Assembly (NCBI GenBank): GCA_024235995.1
Contig: JACKLI010000001.1
Span: forward strand, 806,001 to 870,000
Length of the DNA: 64,000 bases
Reading direction: 5' to 3'
Source: Burkholderiaceae bacterium
Lineage (GTDB): Bacteria > Pseudomonadota > Gammaproteobacteria > Burkholderiales > Burkholderiaceae_C
Below, piece by piece: positions 1 to 12,833 of the stretch (positions within the stretch are counted from its first letter, which is position 1; each line of letters begins with the position of its first letter). The position numbers and the translations under genes are program-made. The notes under the pieces are model-generated. The model did no database searches. It was not told the DNA's origin and was given only the letters and a program-made list of their open reading frames with translations.

Positions 1-1500
<1,500 letters not shown>

Positions 1501-1577
1501 GGGGCTCTTTAGAATTCGATGCTCTCACGCGCGCGCCTGCGCACGCACATGCATGAATTCAACATAGCAAATTTCCC

Positions 1578-2132
1578 GTGGTCCACCAATCCCCCGCTCC
1601 GTCTCCGGCCAAATCCAGCGTGGGCCGCCGCATCCAGGTACGCCGCTCGGGCGTGCACGGCAAGGGCGTGTTCGCGCTGGTGGACATCCCGCGCGGCACG
1701 CGCATCATCGAATACGTGGGCGAGATCGTCAGCTGGGACGAGGCGCAGCGCCGCCACCCGCACGACCCCAGCGACCCCAACCACACCTTCTACTTCCACA
1801 TCGACGAGGACCGCGTGATCGACGCGCTGCATGGCGGCAACGCCTCGCGCTGGATCAACCACAGCTGCGCGCCCAACTGCGTGGCCGACGAGGACGGCGG
1901 GCGCATCTTCATCAAGGCGCGGCGCGCCATCAAGGCCGGCGAGGAGCTGAACTACGACTACGGCCTGGTGATCGACGAGCCGCTCACGCCCGAGCTCAAG
2001 GCCGACTACCCCTGCCGCTGCGGCAGCCGCAACTGCCGCGGCACCCTGCTGTCCAGCGACCTCGAAACGGCCGAGGGCGTGCCACGCAAGGCGAAGGCCA
2101 AGGCCCAATCCAGAACGCGCAAGAAGGCATGA
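1578..2132 (+). CDS. SET-domain protein (lysine methyltransferase-like)
   Basis: Small (184 aa) SET-domain protein, expected to transfer methyl groups from S-adenosylmethionine to a protein lysine. The core shows GVHGKGVFA near residues 26-34, the pseudoknot motif INHSCAPNC at 93-101, GEELNYDYG at 121-129, and a post-SET zinc cluster with Cys146, Cys148 and Cys153. All hallmark motifs are intact. The start is the GTG at 1578. The last bases overlap the birA start (ATGA at 2129-2132), so the genes are probably co-transcribed. The tail is Lys/Arg-rich (KAKAKAQSRTRKKA) and could bind nucleic acid. Such genes occur in many bacteria, but the substrate is not known to me. Confidence 0.9.
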   Translation: MVHQSPAPSPAKSSVGRRIQVRRSGVHGKGVFALVDIPRGTRIIEYVGEIVSWDEAQRRHPHDPSDPNHTFYFHIDEDRVIDALHGGNASRWINHSCAPNCVADEDGGRIFIKARRAIKAGEELNYDYGLVIDEPLTPELKADYPCRCGSRNCRGTLLSSDLETAEGVPRKAKAKAQSRTRKKA

Positions 2133-2929
2133 GCGAGCCGCTGGCGCTCATTTGGCCGGTGGCCGATCTGCGCGCCACGCTGGCGGCGGCATTGCCCGGC
2201 GCGACGGTGGAGGTGTGCGCCCGCATCGATTCGACCAACACCGAGCTGATGCGCCGCGCGCGTGCCGGCGCCGCCATGCCGGTGCTGCTGGTGGCCGAGC
2301 AGCAAAGCGCCGGGCGCGGCCGCCTGGGCCGGCCCTGGCAAGGCGGGGCGCCGGGGGCGACGCTGTCGTTTTCGCTCGGCCTGCCGCTGGCGCCGCGCGA
2401 CTGGTCGGGCCTGTCGCTGGCCGTCGGCCTGGCGGTGGCCGAGGCCCTGCACCCGGCCATCGGCCTGAAGTGGCCCAACGACCTGTGGTGGCAGGACCGC
2501 AAGCTGGCCGGCATCCTGGTGGAAACCGCCGTCGCCCCCGCGCAGGCCACGCGCCAGGTGGTGATCGGCGTGGGCCTGAACATCGCGCCGCGGCCGGGCG
2601 AGGGCTTTTCGACCCCGCCGGCGGCGCTGCAGGAGCTGCTGCCCGGCGTGGACGCGCCGGCGGCGCTGGCGCGCATCCTGGCGCCGCTGGTGCAGGCCGT
2701 GCAGCGCTTCGAGCAGGCGGGCTTCGCGCCGCTGGCGCCGCGCTTCAACGTGCGCGACGTGCTGGCGCGCCGCCCGGTGCGCCTGTCCGACGGCACCGAG
2801 GGCGTGGCCCGCGGCGTGGGCCCCGACGGCGCCCTGCAGGTGGACACGGCGCACGGCCGGCGCGAGGTCAGCAGCGCCGAGGTCAGCGTGCGGCCGGCGG
2901 CTCCCCCGCCGGTGGAGGACGGGCCCTGA
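2129..2929 (+). CDS. birA: biotin--[acetyl-CoA-carboxylase] ligase
   Basis: Activates biotin with ATP and attaches it to the lysine of biotin carboxyl carrier protein. The 266-aa product has the catalytic motifs in order: DSTNTEL (residues 34-40), AGRGRLGRPW (61-70), KWPNDLWW (114-121) and KLAGILVET (125-133), then the small C-terminal domain. It begins directly with the catalytic domain and lacks the N-terminal winged helix of E. coli BirA (321 aa), so it should be a monofunctional (class I) ligase without repressor activity. It overlaps the SET gene by four bases and the next gene by one (TGATG), which indicates an operon. Confidence 0.93.
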   Translation: MSEPLALIWPVADLRATLAAALPGATVEVCARIDSTNTELMRRARAGAAMPVLLVAEQQSAGRGRLGRPWQGGAPGATLSFSLGLPLAPRDWSGLSLAVGLAVAEALHPAIGLKWPNDLWWQDRKLAGILVETAVAPAQATRQVVIGVGLNIAPRPGEGFSTPPAALQELLPGVDAPAALARILAPLVQAVQRFEQAGFAPLAPRFNVRDVLARRPVRLSDGTEGVARGVGPDGALQVDTAHGRREVSSAEVSVRPAAPPPVEDGP

Positions 2930-3627
2930 TGCTGCGCGCCGTCGTGCTGGCGCTGCTGCTGGCCAACGCCGGCCTGTGGGCCTGGTCGCGCAGCGGGGCC
3001 GATGGCGCCGCCCAGGCGCAGCGCCCGGCGCCGCCGCTGCACCCCCAGGCGCTGCGGCTGCATCCCCTGGCCGAGGACGCGCCCGCGCGCCCCGGCCCGC
3101 CGCCGGACGCCGGCGGGGCGGCCTCGGCGCCCGCGCCGACACCGGCCGCGGCGCCCGACCCTGCGCCTGCGCCACCCGTGGCCGTCGCCTGCCTGCAGGC
3201 CGGCCCCTTCGACGAGCAGCAGGTGGGTGCGCTGCGCAGCGCGGTCGCGGGTTTGCCGGCCGGCAGCTGGCGCCTGGACGGCACGGCGCTGCCCAGCCGC
3301 TGGATGGTTTACATCGGCCGGCTGGCCGACGCGGACGCGGTGCGCGCCAAGCGTGCCGAGCTGCGCGCGCTGGGGGTGGACACCGATCTCCCCGGCGCGG
3401 GCTTCGAGCCCGGCGTGGCCCTGGGGCGCTATTCCACCGAAGAGGCGGCCCAGCGCGCGCTGGGCGATCTGGGCCGCAAGGGCGTGCGCACCGCGCGCGT
3501 GGTGACCGAGCGGCGCGACGGCGTGGCCTACCAGCTGCGCCTGCCGCAGGCCGACGCCGCGCTGCGCGCCCAGGTGCTGGCCCTGGGCCCGGCGCTGGCG
3601 GGCAAGCCGCTGCATCCATGCGATTGA
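2929..3627 (+). CDS. SPOR-domain protein, membrane anchored
   Basis: 232-aa protein with one N-terminal membrane segment (LRAVVLALLLANAGLWAW), a Pro/Ala-rich linker to about residue 85, and a SPOR-like region with the pattern CLQAGPFDEQQVGAL and WMVYIGRLADADAVRAKRAE. SPOR domains bind denuded peptidoglycan at division sites, so the protein probably faces the periplasm. The ATG overlaps the birA stop (TGATG), and birA plus a SPOR gene is a recurring pair in Burkholderiales as far as I know. The exact role is unknown. The domain call rests on sequence pattern alone. Confidence 0.75.
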   Translation: MLRAVVLALLLANAGLWAWSRSGADGAAQAQRPAPPLHPQALRLHPLAEDAPARPGPPPDAGGAASAPAPTPAAAPDPAPAPPVAVACLQAGPFDEQQVGALRSAVAGLPAGSWRLDGTALPSRWMVYIGRLADADAVRAKRAELRALGVDTDLPGAGFEPGVALGRYSTEEAAQRALGDLGRKGVRTARVVTERRDGVAYQLRLPQADAALRAQVLALGPALAGKPLHPCD

Positions 3628-3694
3628 GGGGGTGGATGAAGGGGCGCGGCGACACGCTATGCTCAGGACGACACGACATTTTCTGGAGACCGCG

Positions 3695-4357
3695 ATGACC
3701 CTCAAGCTCTACTACGCCTCGGGCGCCTGCTCGTTCGTGCCGCACACCATGCTCGAGCTGGCCGGCGCCACGTTCGAGCCGGTGGCCGTCAAGCTGCACA
3801 AGAACGAGCAGCGCAGCCCCGAATACCTGGCCGTCAATCCGCGCGGGCAGGTGCCCACGCTGGTGGTCGACGGGCAGGCGATCACGCAGATCCTGGCCAT
3901 CGTGGCCTGGATCGACAGCCAGTTTCCCGAAAACGCCTTCATCCCCAAGGACCCGCTGGCGCGCGCGCGTTTCGTCGAGGCGCTGGCGTGGATGAACAAC
4001 ACGGTGCACCCCACCTTCACCCACATCTTCATGCCGCAGAAGTTCACCGACGACGCGGCGGCGCAGCAGGCCATCAAGGCGCACGCGCGCGCGCAGTACC
4101 CGGTGCTGCTGGACGAGCTGCAGCAGCGCGTGCGGGCCGCGCACGCGGCGGGCGAGGACTGGCTGGGCGGCGCGCACTGCGGCCCGCTGGACACCTACGC
4201 GCTGACCCTGCTGCGCTGGGGCACCATCGCCGGCATCAACCCCGAGGACACGCCCACCCTGTGGGCGCACGCGCAGCGCACCGCCCAGGTGCCGGCGGTG
4301 GCGCGCGCCATGGAGCGCGAAAAGCTGCAGCTCAGCCTGTATCGCCCGGCGGCCTGA
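3695..4357 (+). CDS. glutathione S-transferase family protein
   Basis: 220-aa GST. The N-terminal thioredoxin-like half carries YYASGACSFVPH (residues 5-16, the glutathione-activating region), the cis-proline segment GQVPTLVVDG, and the glutathione gamma-Glu-binding ITQ segment. The C-terminal half is the helical domain. A TGGAGA ribosome-binding site lies 6 bases before the ATG at 3695, which decides against the longer frame start at 3632. The gene converges on the sensor kinase and their 3' ends overlap by 26 bases. The substrate is not predictable. Confidence 0.88.
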   Translation: MTLKLYYASGACSFVPHTMLELAGATFEPVAVKLHKNEQRSPEYLAVNPRGQVPTLVVDGQAITQILAIVAWIDSQFPENAFIPKDPLARARFVEALAWMNNTVHPTFTHIFMPQKFTDDAAAQQAIKAHARAQYPVLLDELQQRVRAAHAAGEDWLGGAHCGPLDTYALTLLRWGTIAGINPEDTPTLWAHAQRTAQVPAVARAMEREKLQLSLYRPAA

Positions 4358-5789
4358 AGCGCACGGTAAAGCAGGTGCCCGGGGGCGTCTGGCCCGGGTG
4401 GGCGTCGTCGATCTCGATGCCGGCCTGGTGCTGGCGGGCGATCTCCTCGACGATGGGCAGGCCCAGGCCCGAGCCATCGACCTGGCTGCCCAGCACGCGG
4501 TAGAAGGGCTGCAGCACGTGTGCGCGCTCGGCCGCCGGGATGCCCGGGCCGTTGTCCTCGACCTGCAGCACCAGCGTGCCCGCCGCATGCGTGCCGTGCA
4601 CCCGCGCCGTCACCACGCCGGGGCGTTCGGGCGTCGAGGGCGTGTACTTGATCGCGTTGTCCACCAGGTTGCGCACCAGCTCGGGCAGCAGCGTGGGGTT
4701 GCCCGGCAGGCAGGTGGCGTCCTGCCCCGGCTCGGGGCCGTCGTAGCCCAGGTCGATGCGCTGGCGCAGCGCGCGCGGCACCGCCTCGCGCACCACCTCC
4801 TGCGTGATCAGCGCCAGGTCGCAGCGCTGGCGGGTCAGCGCCGCGCTGCTGCCCTCGGCGCGCGCCAGCGACAGCAGCTGGTTGACGGTGTGCGTGGCGC
4901 GCATGCTGGCGCGGCCGATCTGCTGCAGCGAGAGCTTGAGATCGGCCTCGCTGGCGCCCTGGCGCTGCGCCAGGTCGGCCTGCATGCGCAGCCCCGCCAG
5001 CGGGGTCTTGAGCTGGTGCGCCGCGTCGGCCAGGAAGCGCTTTTGCATGGCGATCGAGTCCTTCAGGCGCGTCAGCAGGTCGTTGACCGAGGCCACCAGC
5101 GGGCCCACCTCCTGCGGCACGGCGTGCTCGTCCAGCGGCGACAGGTCGTCCGGGCGGCGCCCGCGGATGCGCCGCTCCAGCTCCGACAGCGGCCGGATGC
5201 CGCGCACCAGCGCCAGCCACACCAGCAGCACCGCCAGCGGCAGGATGGCGAACTGCGGCAGCATCACGCCCTTGATGATCTCGGCGGCCAGCACGCTGCG
5301 CTTCTCGCGCGTCTCGGCCACCTGCACCAGGGCCGGGCCGGGCAGGCCCTCCAGCGGCACCCACAGCGCGGCCACGCGCACCGGCACGCCCTGGTATTCG
5401 GCGTCGCGCAGCCGCGGCTCGGCGGCCGTGGCGCCCATGTCGCCCGCCGGCGGGTCGGGCGGCGGCGGCAGGGCGCGTGCGCCGGAGACGAAGGCGCCGC
5501 CCGGCCCCAGAACCTGGTAGTAGACGCTGTCGGCATCGTCGACGCGCAGCAGCTCGCCGGCCGACTGCGGCAGGCCGAAGTGCAGGCGGTGGTCGGGCTC
5601 GACGCGCAGGTACTGGGCCAGCGCCTGGGCGTTGTCGACCAGGGCGCGGTCGAAGGGCTTGTTGGCCAGGTTTTGCGCCACCAGCCAGGTCAGCGCCAGG
5701 CTGATGGGCCACAGCAGCAGCAGCGGGGTGAGCATCCAGTCCAGGATCTCGCCGAACAGCGAGCGCTGGGTGCGCTGAAAGAGTTTCAC
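4332..5789 (-). CDS. two-component sensor histidine kinase (TctE/QseC type)
   Basis: 485-aa inner-membrane kinase. Transmembrane segments lie at about residues 18-39 and 177-197 and flank a periplasmic region of the 2CSK_N kind found in TctE-like kinases. A HAMP-like linker follows. The phosphoacceptor box is DAAHQLKTPL with His258, the N box is NLVDNAIKY (374-382), and the ATP-lid motifs are DNGPGIP (412-418) and GSGLGL (439-444). It lies downstream of its response regulator on the same strand with 57 bases between them, part of which is a repeat. TctE relatives often sense organic acids, but the ligand here is unknown. The 3' end overlaps the convergent GST gene. Confidence 0.9.
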   Translation of the reverse strand: MKLFQRTQRSLFGEILDWMLTPLLLLWPISLALTWLVAQNLANKPFDRALVDNAQALAQYLRVEPDHRLHFGLPQSAGELLRVDDADSVYYQVLGPGGAFVSGARALPPPPDPPAGDMGATAAEPRLRDAEYQGVPVRVAALWVPLEGLPGPALVQVAETREKRSVLAAEIIKGVMLPQFAILPLAVLLVWLALVRGIRPLSELERRIRGRRPDDLSPLDEHAVPQEVGPLVASVNDLLTRLKDSIAMQKRFLADAAHQLKTPLAGLRMQADLAQRQGASEADLKLSLQQIGRASMRATHTVNQLLSLARAEGSSAALTRQRCDLALITQEVVREAVPRALRQRIDLGYDGPEPGQDATCLPGNPTLLPELVRNLVDNAIKYTPSTPERPGVVTARVHGTHAAGTLVLQVEDNGPGIPAAERAHVLQPFYRVLGSQVDGSGLGLPIVEEIARQHQAGIEIDDAHPGQTPPGTCFTVRFRPPGDTG

Positions 5790-5800
5790 GCCAATGCTTC

Positions 5801-5846
5801 TGAATGAATAGCTGTTTGCGCAGATGGGATGCTGGCTGCAGGCCGA

Positions 5847-5853
<7 letters not shown>
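5801..5853 (-). repeat. Comamonadaceae-type short intergenic repeat, copy 1
   Basis: Read on the minus strand, the segment goes from AAGCCTGATCGGCCTGCAG to GCGCAAACAGCTATTCA. It resembles the copies near 27.9, 30.1 and 33.9 kb: a GGCCTxCAGCC core, a GCGCAA-like block, then AGCTATCA-like sequence. It fills most of the gap between the response regulator and its kinase and supplies the TGA stop of the response regulator. Confidence 0.6.
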
Positions 5854-6521
<668 letters not shown>

Positions 6522-6586
6522 GGGAGTCTCCGGTGGTTGCGCCGCGGCGGACGCTCGGAAGGAAATTCTAGTTGCGCGCCCTGCCA

Positions 6587-7066
6587 TCAAGGCCCGCTGG
6601 CGTAGGCGTCCAGCCCCAGCGCCACCACCGTGGCCACCTCGGCGCCTACGGCGACGCGGAACTCGGCCTCGGCCTGCGTCACGGCGGCCTGGAAGGCGGC
6701 CAGCCAGTCCAGTCCGGCGGCGGTGAAGACGATGCGCCGGGCGCGCGCGTCGCGCGCATCGCGCTCGCGCGCGACCAGGCCCCAGGCCTCGCACTGGTCC
6801 ACCAGATCGCCCATGGACTGCTTGCTCATGCCGGCCCAGGCGGCCAGTTCGGTCAGGCGCGCGCCGGCCAGCGGCAGGTGGCGCGTGACGTGCACGATCG
6901 CCGCCCCCACCTTGTCGCGCGCCGCCAGGTTGGACAGCGCCAGCGGGGCGCGCTCGCTGGCCGCCATCAGCGTCAGCACGCGCGCGTCGAAACGCCGCAT
7001 GGCATGCCCCAGCAAGCGCCCCAGGTGGGTCTGGCGCCAGCGGTCGTCCACGCTTTCATCGTTCAT
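6587..7066 (-). CDS. MarR-family transcriptional regulator
   Basis: 159-aa winged-helix regulator. The DNA-binding part includes LTELAAWAGMSKQSMGDLVDQ (the recognition-helix region is GMSKQSMGDL near residues 78-87), followed by the wing with basic residues ERDARDARARRIVF. MarR proteins usually repress a divergent gene and their own. Here the divergent gene is recA, 141 bases away, and a 30-base inverted repeat lies just upstream of this gene. Control of recA by a MarR protein would be unusual, so autoregulation is likelier. A start 6 codons upstream (7084) is possible. Confidence 0.85.
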   Translation of the reverse strand: MNDESVDDRWRQTHLGRLLGHAMRRFDARVLTLMAASERAPLALSNLAARDKVGAAIVHVTRHLPLAGARLTELAAWAGMSKQSMGDLVDQCEAWGLVARERDARDARARRIVFTAAGLDWLAAFQAAVTQAEAEFRVAVGAEVATVVALGLDAYASGP

Positions 7067-7078
7067 CGGCCAATGGTA

Positions 7079-7108
7079 AGGCAAACTGACTTAAAAACAG
7101 GTTTACCT
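7079..7108. promoter_or_regulatory. imperfect inverted repeat, candidate MarR operator
   Basis: Left arm AGGCAAACTG (7079-7088) and right arm CAGGTTTACCT (7098-7108) are complementary apart from single mismatches. It lies 13 bases upstream of the marR start and overlaps the candidate -35 element of recA. The arm length and spacing suit a dimeric winged-helix regulator. Function is inferred from position. Confidence 0.4.
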
Positions 7109-7148
7109 GATTCAATGTATTCCTGTACAGTCCTGTTCATGCATCCAG
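7102..7148 (+). promoter_or_regulatory. candidate recA promoter with SOS-box-like site
   Basis: TTTACC (7102-7107) and TACAGT (7126-7131) are separated by 18 bases and could be the -35 and -10 elements for recA. Overlapping the expected start site is CTGTTCATGCATCCAG (7133-7148), which fits the LexA pattern CTG-N10-CAG and differs from CTGT-N8-ACAG at one position. recA is a LexA target in most proteobacteria, so the site is plausible, but the match is not perfect. Confidence 0.35.
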
Positions 7149-7207
7149 CTGCCGCGCTCATCCATGGGGCCGAATGCACCAACCCACCGAATCGCAAGGA
7201 GAACATC

Positions 7208-8272
<1,065 letters not shown>

Positions 8273-8279
8273 GTTCGGG

Positions 8280-8756
8280 GTGGATGATTCGGGCCGGCGA
8301 CCTTCCCTGAAGGCGCGCGCGCTGCGCCACCTGGCCGCGCGCGAGCATTCGCGCGCCGAGCTGGCGGCCAAGCTGGCGCGCTTCGTCACCGATGAAGACG
8401 AGCCTGGCGCCGTGGAGCGCGTGCTCGACGAGCTGGCGGCCAAGGGCTTCATCGATGAGGCGCGCGTGGCCGAATCGCTGCTGCACCGCCGCGCGCCCCG
8501 CCTGGGCAACGCGCGCGTGCTGCAGGAGCTGCGCGCCAAGGGCGTGCCCGAGGACCTGATCCGCTCTGCCGCCGGCGAGCTGCGCGACACCGAGCTGGCG
8601 CGCGCCCGGGAGGTCTGGCGCAAGCGCTTCGGCCAGCCGCCGCGGGATGCGGCCGAGCGGGCGCGACAGTTGCGCTTCCTGGCGGCGCGGGGCTTTGGCA
8701 CCGACGTGGCGCAGAAAGTCTTGAAAGCGGGGGCGGACGAAGGCGACTCCTGCTGA
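8280..8756 (+). CDS. recX: RecX, RecA regulatory protein
   Basis: 158-aa helical protein that caps or destabilises RecA filaments. It has the characteristic RecX repeats: SLKARALRHLAAREHSRAEL at the N-terminus, VLDELAAKGFIDEARVAESL in the middle and LRAKGVPEDLI after it, then a C-terminal repeat ending RFLAARGFGTDVAQKVL. The GTG at 8280 is the most sensible start because it lies 7 bases after the recA stop and before the conserved first repeat. Position directly behind recA supports the call. Confidence 0.93.
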   Translation: MDDSGRRPSLKARALRHLAAREHSRAELAAKLARFVTDEDEPGAVERVLDELAAKGFIDEARVAESLLHRRAPRLGNARVLQELRAKGVPEDLIRSAAGELRDTELARAREVWRKRFGQPPRDAAERARQLRFLAARGFGTDVAQKVLKAGADEGDSC

Positions 8757-8908
8757 ATTGTGTGCAAACGTGCTTGCGGTTTGCGTGACAAACATCGCGC
8801 CGCTGCCGTTGACGGTATGGACTGCTTTGCTTTCCAATTTCAGCCTGCCTGCGGCGATTGATTTGAAGCAGGCGGCGGCCCCAGCGGCCGGTTAGGGAGA
8901 GCACAACC

Positions 8909-9484
8909 ATGGATATCGTCTACGCCTTGAGCCCCAAAGGGCAGCGCGAATGCGCCGCCGAGCGCCCAGCCTTGCTGCGCGAGCTGCACGATCTGCTGCG
9001 CATGGTCGATGGCAGACGCACCCGCACCGATCTGCTGTCCACCGTGGGCAAGAACGCCATCACCACGGGCGGCCTGCGCTGGCTGACGGCGTCGGGCTAC
9101 ATTTATCCCAAGCCCCCGGATGAGACGCCCGGCGCCGAGTCCTCGGCGCCCATGCCCGAGCTCGGCGGCAGCCCGCAGGATTTGCCCGCCAGCGTGCCGC
9201 AGGACCTGTCCACCCGCTCCGCGCCGGTGTCCGCGCGCGGCGAGGCCCGCGTGCGCGACGCGCTGGCGCAATACATGCAGCAGTCCATCGAGCGGCATCT
9301 GGGCGACGCGGGCGCGCCCTACCGGCGCCGCGTGGAGCGGGCGACGTCCGTGAGTGAGCTGCTGCCCTTGCTCAACCCGCTGCTGGAAGCCATCCTGGCG
9401 CGTGTCGGCAGCGCGCCGGCGATAGAGTTTGCCGACGCCGCGGCGCTTCTGCTGCAGCCGCTGGAACAGCGGGCATTGAACTGA
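8909..9484 (+). CDS. hypothetical protein with N-terminal winged-helix-like region
   Basis: 191-aa cytoplasmic protein that I do not recognise. The N-terminal 70 residues (LLRELHDLLRMVDGRRTRTD then GGLRWLTASGYI) look like a small winged helix. A low-complexity Pro/Ser stretch follows (about 72-115), then a helical C-terminal part (RDALAQYMQQSIERHLG, SELLPLLNPLLEAILARVG). There is no signal peptide or membrane segment. An AGGGAG ribosome-binding site precedes the ATG at 8909. It stands alone after recX, with a 152-base gap holding a small inverted repeat (GCAAAC/GTTTGC) near 8765. A regulatory role is possible but unsupported. Confidence 0.7.
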   Translation: MDIVYALSPKGQRECAAERPALLRELHDLLRMVDGRRTRTDLLSTVGKNAITTGGLRWLTASGYIYPKPPDETPGAESSAPMPELGGSPQDLPASVPQDLSTRSAPVSARGEARVRDALAQYMQQSIERHLGDAGAPYRRRVERATSVSELLPLLNPLLEAILARVGSAPAIEFADAAALLLQPLEQRALN

Positions 9485-9503
9485 ACCAGCAGCAGGGCCG
9501 GGC

Positions 9504-10418
9504 TCAGTCCAGGCCCAGCATCAGCCGCAGGTTCTGCACCGCGGCGCCGCTGGCGCCCTTGCCCAGGTTGTCCAGCCGCGCCACCGCCACCGCGTGGCCG
9601 GCATCCTGATTGCCGAAGACGCGGATTTCCAGCCGGTCGCTGTTCTTCAGCGCCACCGCATCCAGCTTGCCGGACTCGTGCGCCGGCTCCACGCGCACCC
9701 ACTCGCTGCCGGCGTAGTGGGCGGCGTAGATATCGTGCAGCCGCCCGGCGCCGGGGCGGCCGGGCAGCAGGTCCAGGTGCAGCGGCAGCTCCACCAGCAT
9801 GCCCTGGTCGAAGTTGCCCACGGCCGGGATGAAGATCGGCCGGCGCGTGAGGCGCCCGTACTTCATGATCTCGGGCAGGTGCTTGTGCTTCAGGCCCAGC
9901 GCGTACAGTTCGTAGGCGGGCGCGTGGCCGGCCTCGTAGGCCTCGATCATGGTGCGCCCGCCGCCGGTGTAGCCGCTCACTGAGGGCAGGGTCACGGGAT
10001 AGTCGGGCGGCAGCACGCCGGCGTCCACCAGCGGGCGCAGCAGCGCGATGGCGCCGGTGGCGTAGCAGCCTGGGTTGGCCACGCGCTCGGCGGCCTGCAC
10101 GGCGGCGCGTTGGCCGGGCGCCAGCTCGGCAAAGCCGAACACCCAGCCTTCGGCCACGCGGTGCGCCGTGCTGGCGTCGATGATGCGGGGCTTCTTGCCC
10201 GGCAGCGTGTCGATCATGGCCACCGACTCGCGCGCCGCGTCGTCGTGCAGGCACAGGATGACCAGGTCCACCGCGGCCATGAGCTCGCGCTTGGCCGCCG
10301 GGTCCTTGCGGCGTGCCGGGTCGATGCTGACCACGGTCACGCCGGCCATGTCCTGCAGCCGTTCGCGGATCTGCAGGCCGGTGGTGCCGGCCTCGCCGTC
10401 GATGAAAATCCGAGCCAT
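9504..10418 (-). CDS. argC: N-acetyl-gamma-glutamyl-phosphate reductase
   Basis: Third enzyme of arginine biosynthesis; reduces N-acetylglutamyl phosphate to the semialdehyde with NADPH. The 304-aa protein is of the shorter (type 2) class. The N-terminus IFIDGEAGTTGLQIRER has the dinucleotide-binding turn, the catalytic Cys118 lies in ANPGCYATGA, and SVSGYTGGGRTMIE and GMLVELPLHL are typical of the family. The start at 10418 is chosen because the conserved N-terminus begins there; the 30 upstream codons of the longer frame have no conservation. It is divergent from sucC, 185 bases away. Confidence 0.95.
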   Translation of the reverse strand: MARIFIDGEAGTTGLQIRERLQDMAGVTVVSIDPARRKDPAAKRELMAAVDLVILCLHDDAARESVAMIDTLPGKKPRIIDASTAHRVAEGWVFGFAELAPGQRAAVQAAERVANPGCYATGAIALLRPLVDAGVLPPDYPVTLPSVSGYTGGGRTMIEAYEAGHAPAYELYALGLKHKHLPEIMKYGRLTRRPIFIPAVGNFDQGMLVELPLHLDLLPGRPGAGRLHDIYAAHYAGSEWVRVEPAHESGKLDAVALKNSDRLEIRVFGNQDAGHAVAVARLDNLGKGASGAAVQNLRLMLGLD

Positions 10419-10603
10419 GCGCGCTGTCCTCGTGCGAAGGAAAAGGCATCCTGCGCGGCGGGCCCGATACCCGACCTGCCGTGATTGATGCACCGCAGCA
10501 TGATACATTCACGGGCGCATCACGTTGCAGCACGCACGCGGGTGGCGCCAGCCCTGCTGGACCGGCGGCCCGGGCGTTTCCGTTCCCACTCCGAGAGAGC
10601 CTC

Positions 10604-11764
<1,161 letters not shown>

Positions 11765-11781
11765 GCCCAGGAGCACACACC

Positions 11782-12675
11782 ATGTCGATCTACATCAACA
11801 AGAACACGCGCGTCATCACCCAGGGCATCACGGGCAAGACCGGCCAGTTCCACACCGAGAAGTGCCAGGAATACGCCAACGGCAAGGCCTGCTTCGTGGC
11901 CGGCGTGAACCCCAAGAAGGCGGGCGAGTCGATCTTCAACATCCCGATCTACGCTTCGGTCAAAGAGGCTGCCAAGCAGACCGGCGCCACCGTGTCCGTG
12001 ATCTACGTGCCGCCGGCAGGCGCGGCTGCCGCCATCTGGGAGGCCGTGGAGGCCGACCTGGACCTGGCGATCTGCATCACCGAGGGCATTCCGGTGCGCG
12101 ACATGCTCGAAGTGCGCAACAAGATGAAGGCCAAGGAGGCCGCCGGCGGCAAGAAGACCCTGCTGCTGGGCCCCAACTGCCCGGGCCTGATCACGCCCGA
12201 CGAGATCAAGATCGGCATCATGCCCGGCCATATCCACAAGAAGGGCCGCGTCGGCGTTGTCTCCCGCTCCGGCACGCTGACCTATGAGGCCGTGGCGCAG
12301 CTCACCGAGCTGGGCATCGGCCAGTCGTCGGCCGTGGGCATCGGCGGCGATCCGATCAATGGCCTCAAGCACATCGACGTGATGCGCGCCTTCAACGAAG
12401 ACCCGGACACCGACGCCGTGATCATGATCGGCGAGATCGGCGGCCCCGACGAGGCCGAGGCGGCTCAGTGGTGCAAGGCGAACATGAAGAAGCCCGTGGT
12501 CGGCTTCATCGCTGGCGTCACGGCCCCTCCGGGCAAGCGCATGGGCCACGCCGGCGCGCTGATCTCCGGCGGCGCCGACACGGCCGACGCCAAGCTGGCC
12601 ATCATGGAAGAATGCGGCTTCCACGTCACGCGCAACCCGTCGGAGATGGGCAAGCTGCTCAAGGCGCTCATCTGA
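11782..12675 (+). CDS. sucD: succinyl-CoA synthetase, alpha subunit
   Basis: 297-aa alpha subunit that binds CoA and carries the phosphohistidine intermediate. The Rossmann-type CoA-binding region contains TRVITQGITGKTGQFH near the start, and the active-site histidine is in MGHAGALISGG (His256). GPNCPGLITP and RSGTLTYEA are characteristic. CCCAGGAG lies 10 bases upstream of the ATG. It forms an operon with sucC; a hairpin with a T-run lies 88 bases after the stop. Confidence 0.98.
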   Translation: MSIYINKNTRVITQGITGKTGQFHTEKCQEYANGKACFVAGVNPKKAGESIFNIPIYASVKEAAKQTGATVSVIYVPPAGAAAAIWEAVEADLDLAICITEGIPVRDMLEVRNKMKAKEAAGGKKTLLLGPNCPGLITPDEIKIGIMPGHIHKKGRVGVVSRSGTLTYEAVAQLTELGIGQSSAVGIGGDPINGLKHIDVMRAFNEDPDTDAVIMIGEIGGPDEAEAAQWCKANMKKPVVGFIAGVTAPPGKRMGHAGALISGGADTADAKLAIMEECGFHVTRNPSEMGKLLKALI

Positions 12676-12763
12676 TCGCTGGCCGCAAGGCTCGGACTAC
12701 GCAGTTTCACGCACGCATTCGGGGCGTGCTTGCGTTAGACTGGCCAGCGACAAGCGCGCCCAT

Positions 12764-12798
12764 GCCTGCCAGACGGTTGACCTGCGCAGGCTTTTTTT
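12764..12798 (+). terminator. rho-independent terminator after sucCD
   Basis: GCCTGC (12764-12769) pairs with GCAGGC (12786-12791) and is followed directly by seven T residues. It lies downstream of sucD and 36 bases before the terC start. A second GC-rich hairpin without a T-run (GCACGC/GCGTGC) lies near 12714-12731. Confidence 0.7.
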
Positions 12799-12833
12799 CG
12801 CGCTGGTGATCGGCGCGCGCCCGGAGACATGAC

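Noticed and set aside
1996..4588. Two very long minus-strand frames opposite birA, SPOR and GST genes.
   Set aside because: High-GC shadow frames; no motif and no ribosome-binding site, while the plus-strand genes are recognisable.
12676..12833. A second yybP-ykoY riboswitch before the first TerC gene.
   Set aside because: The GGGGAGTAGC, CGTCA and GCAAGACC blocks are absent; the gap is explained by a terminator for sucCD.
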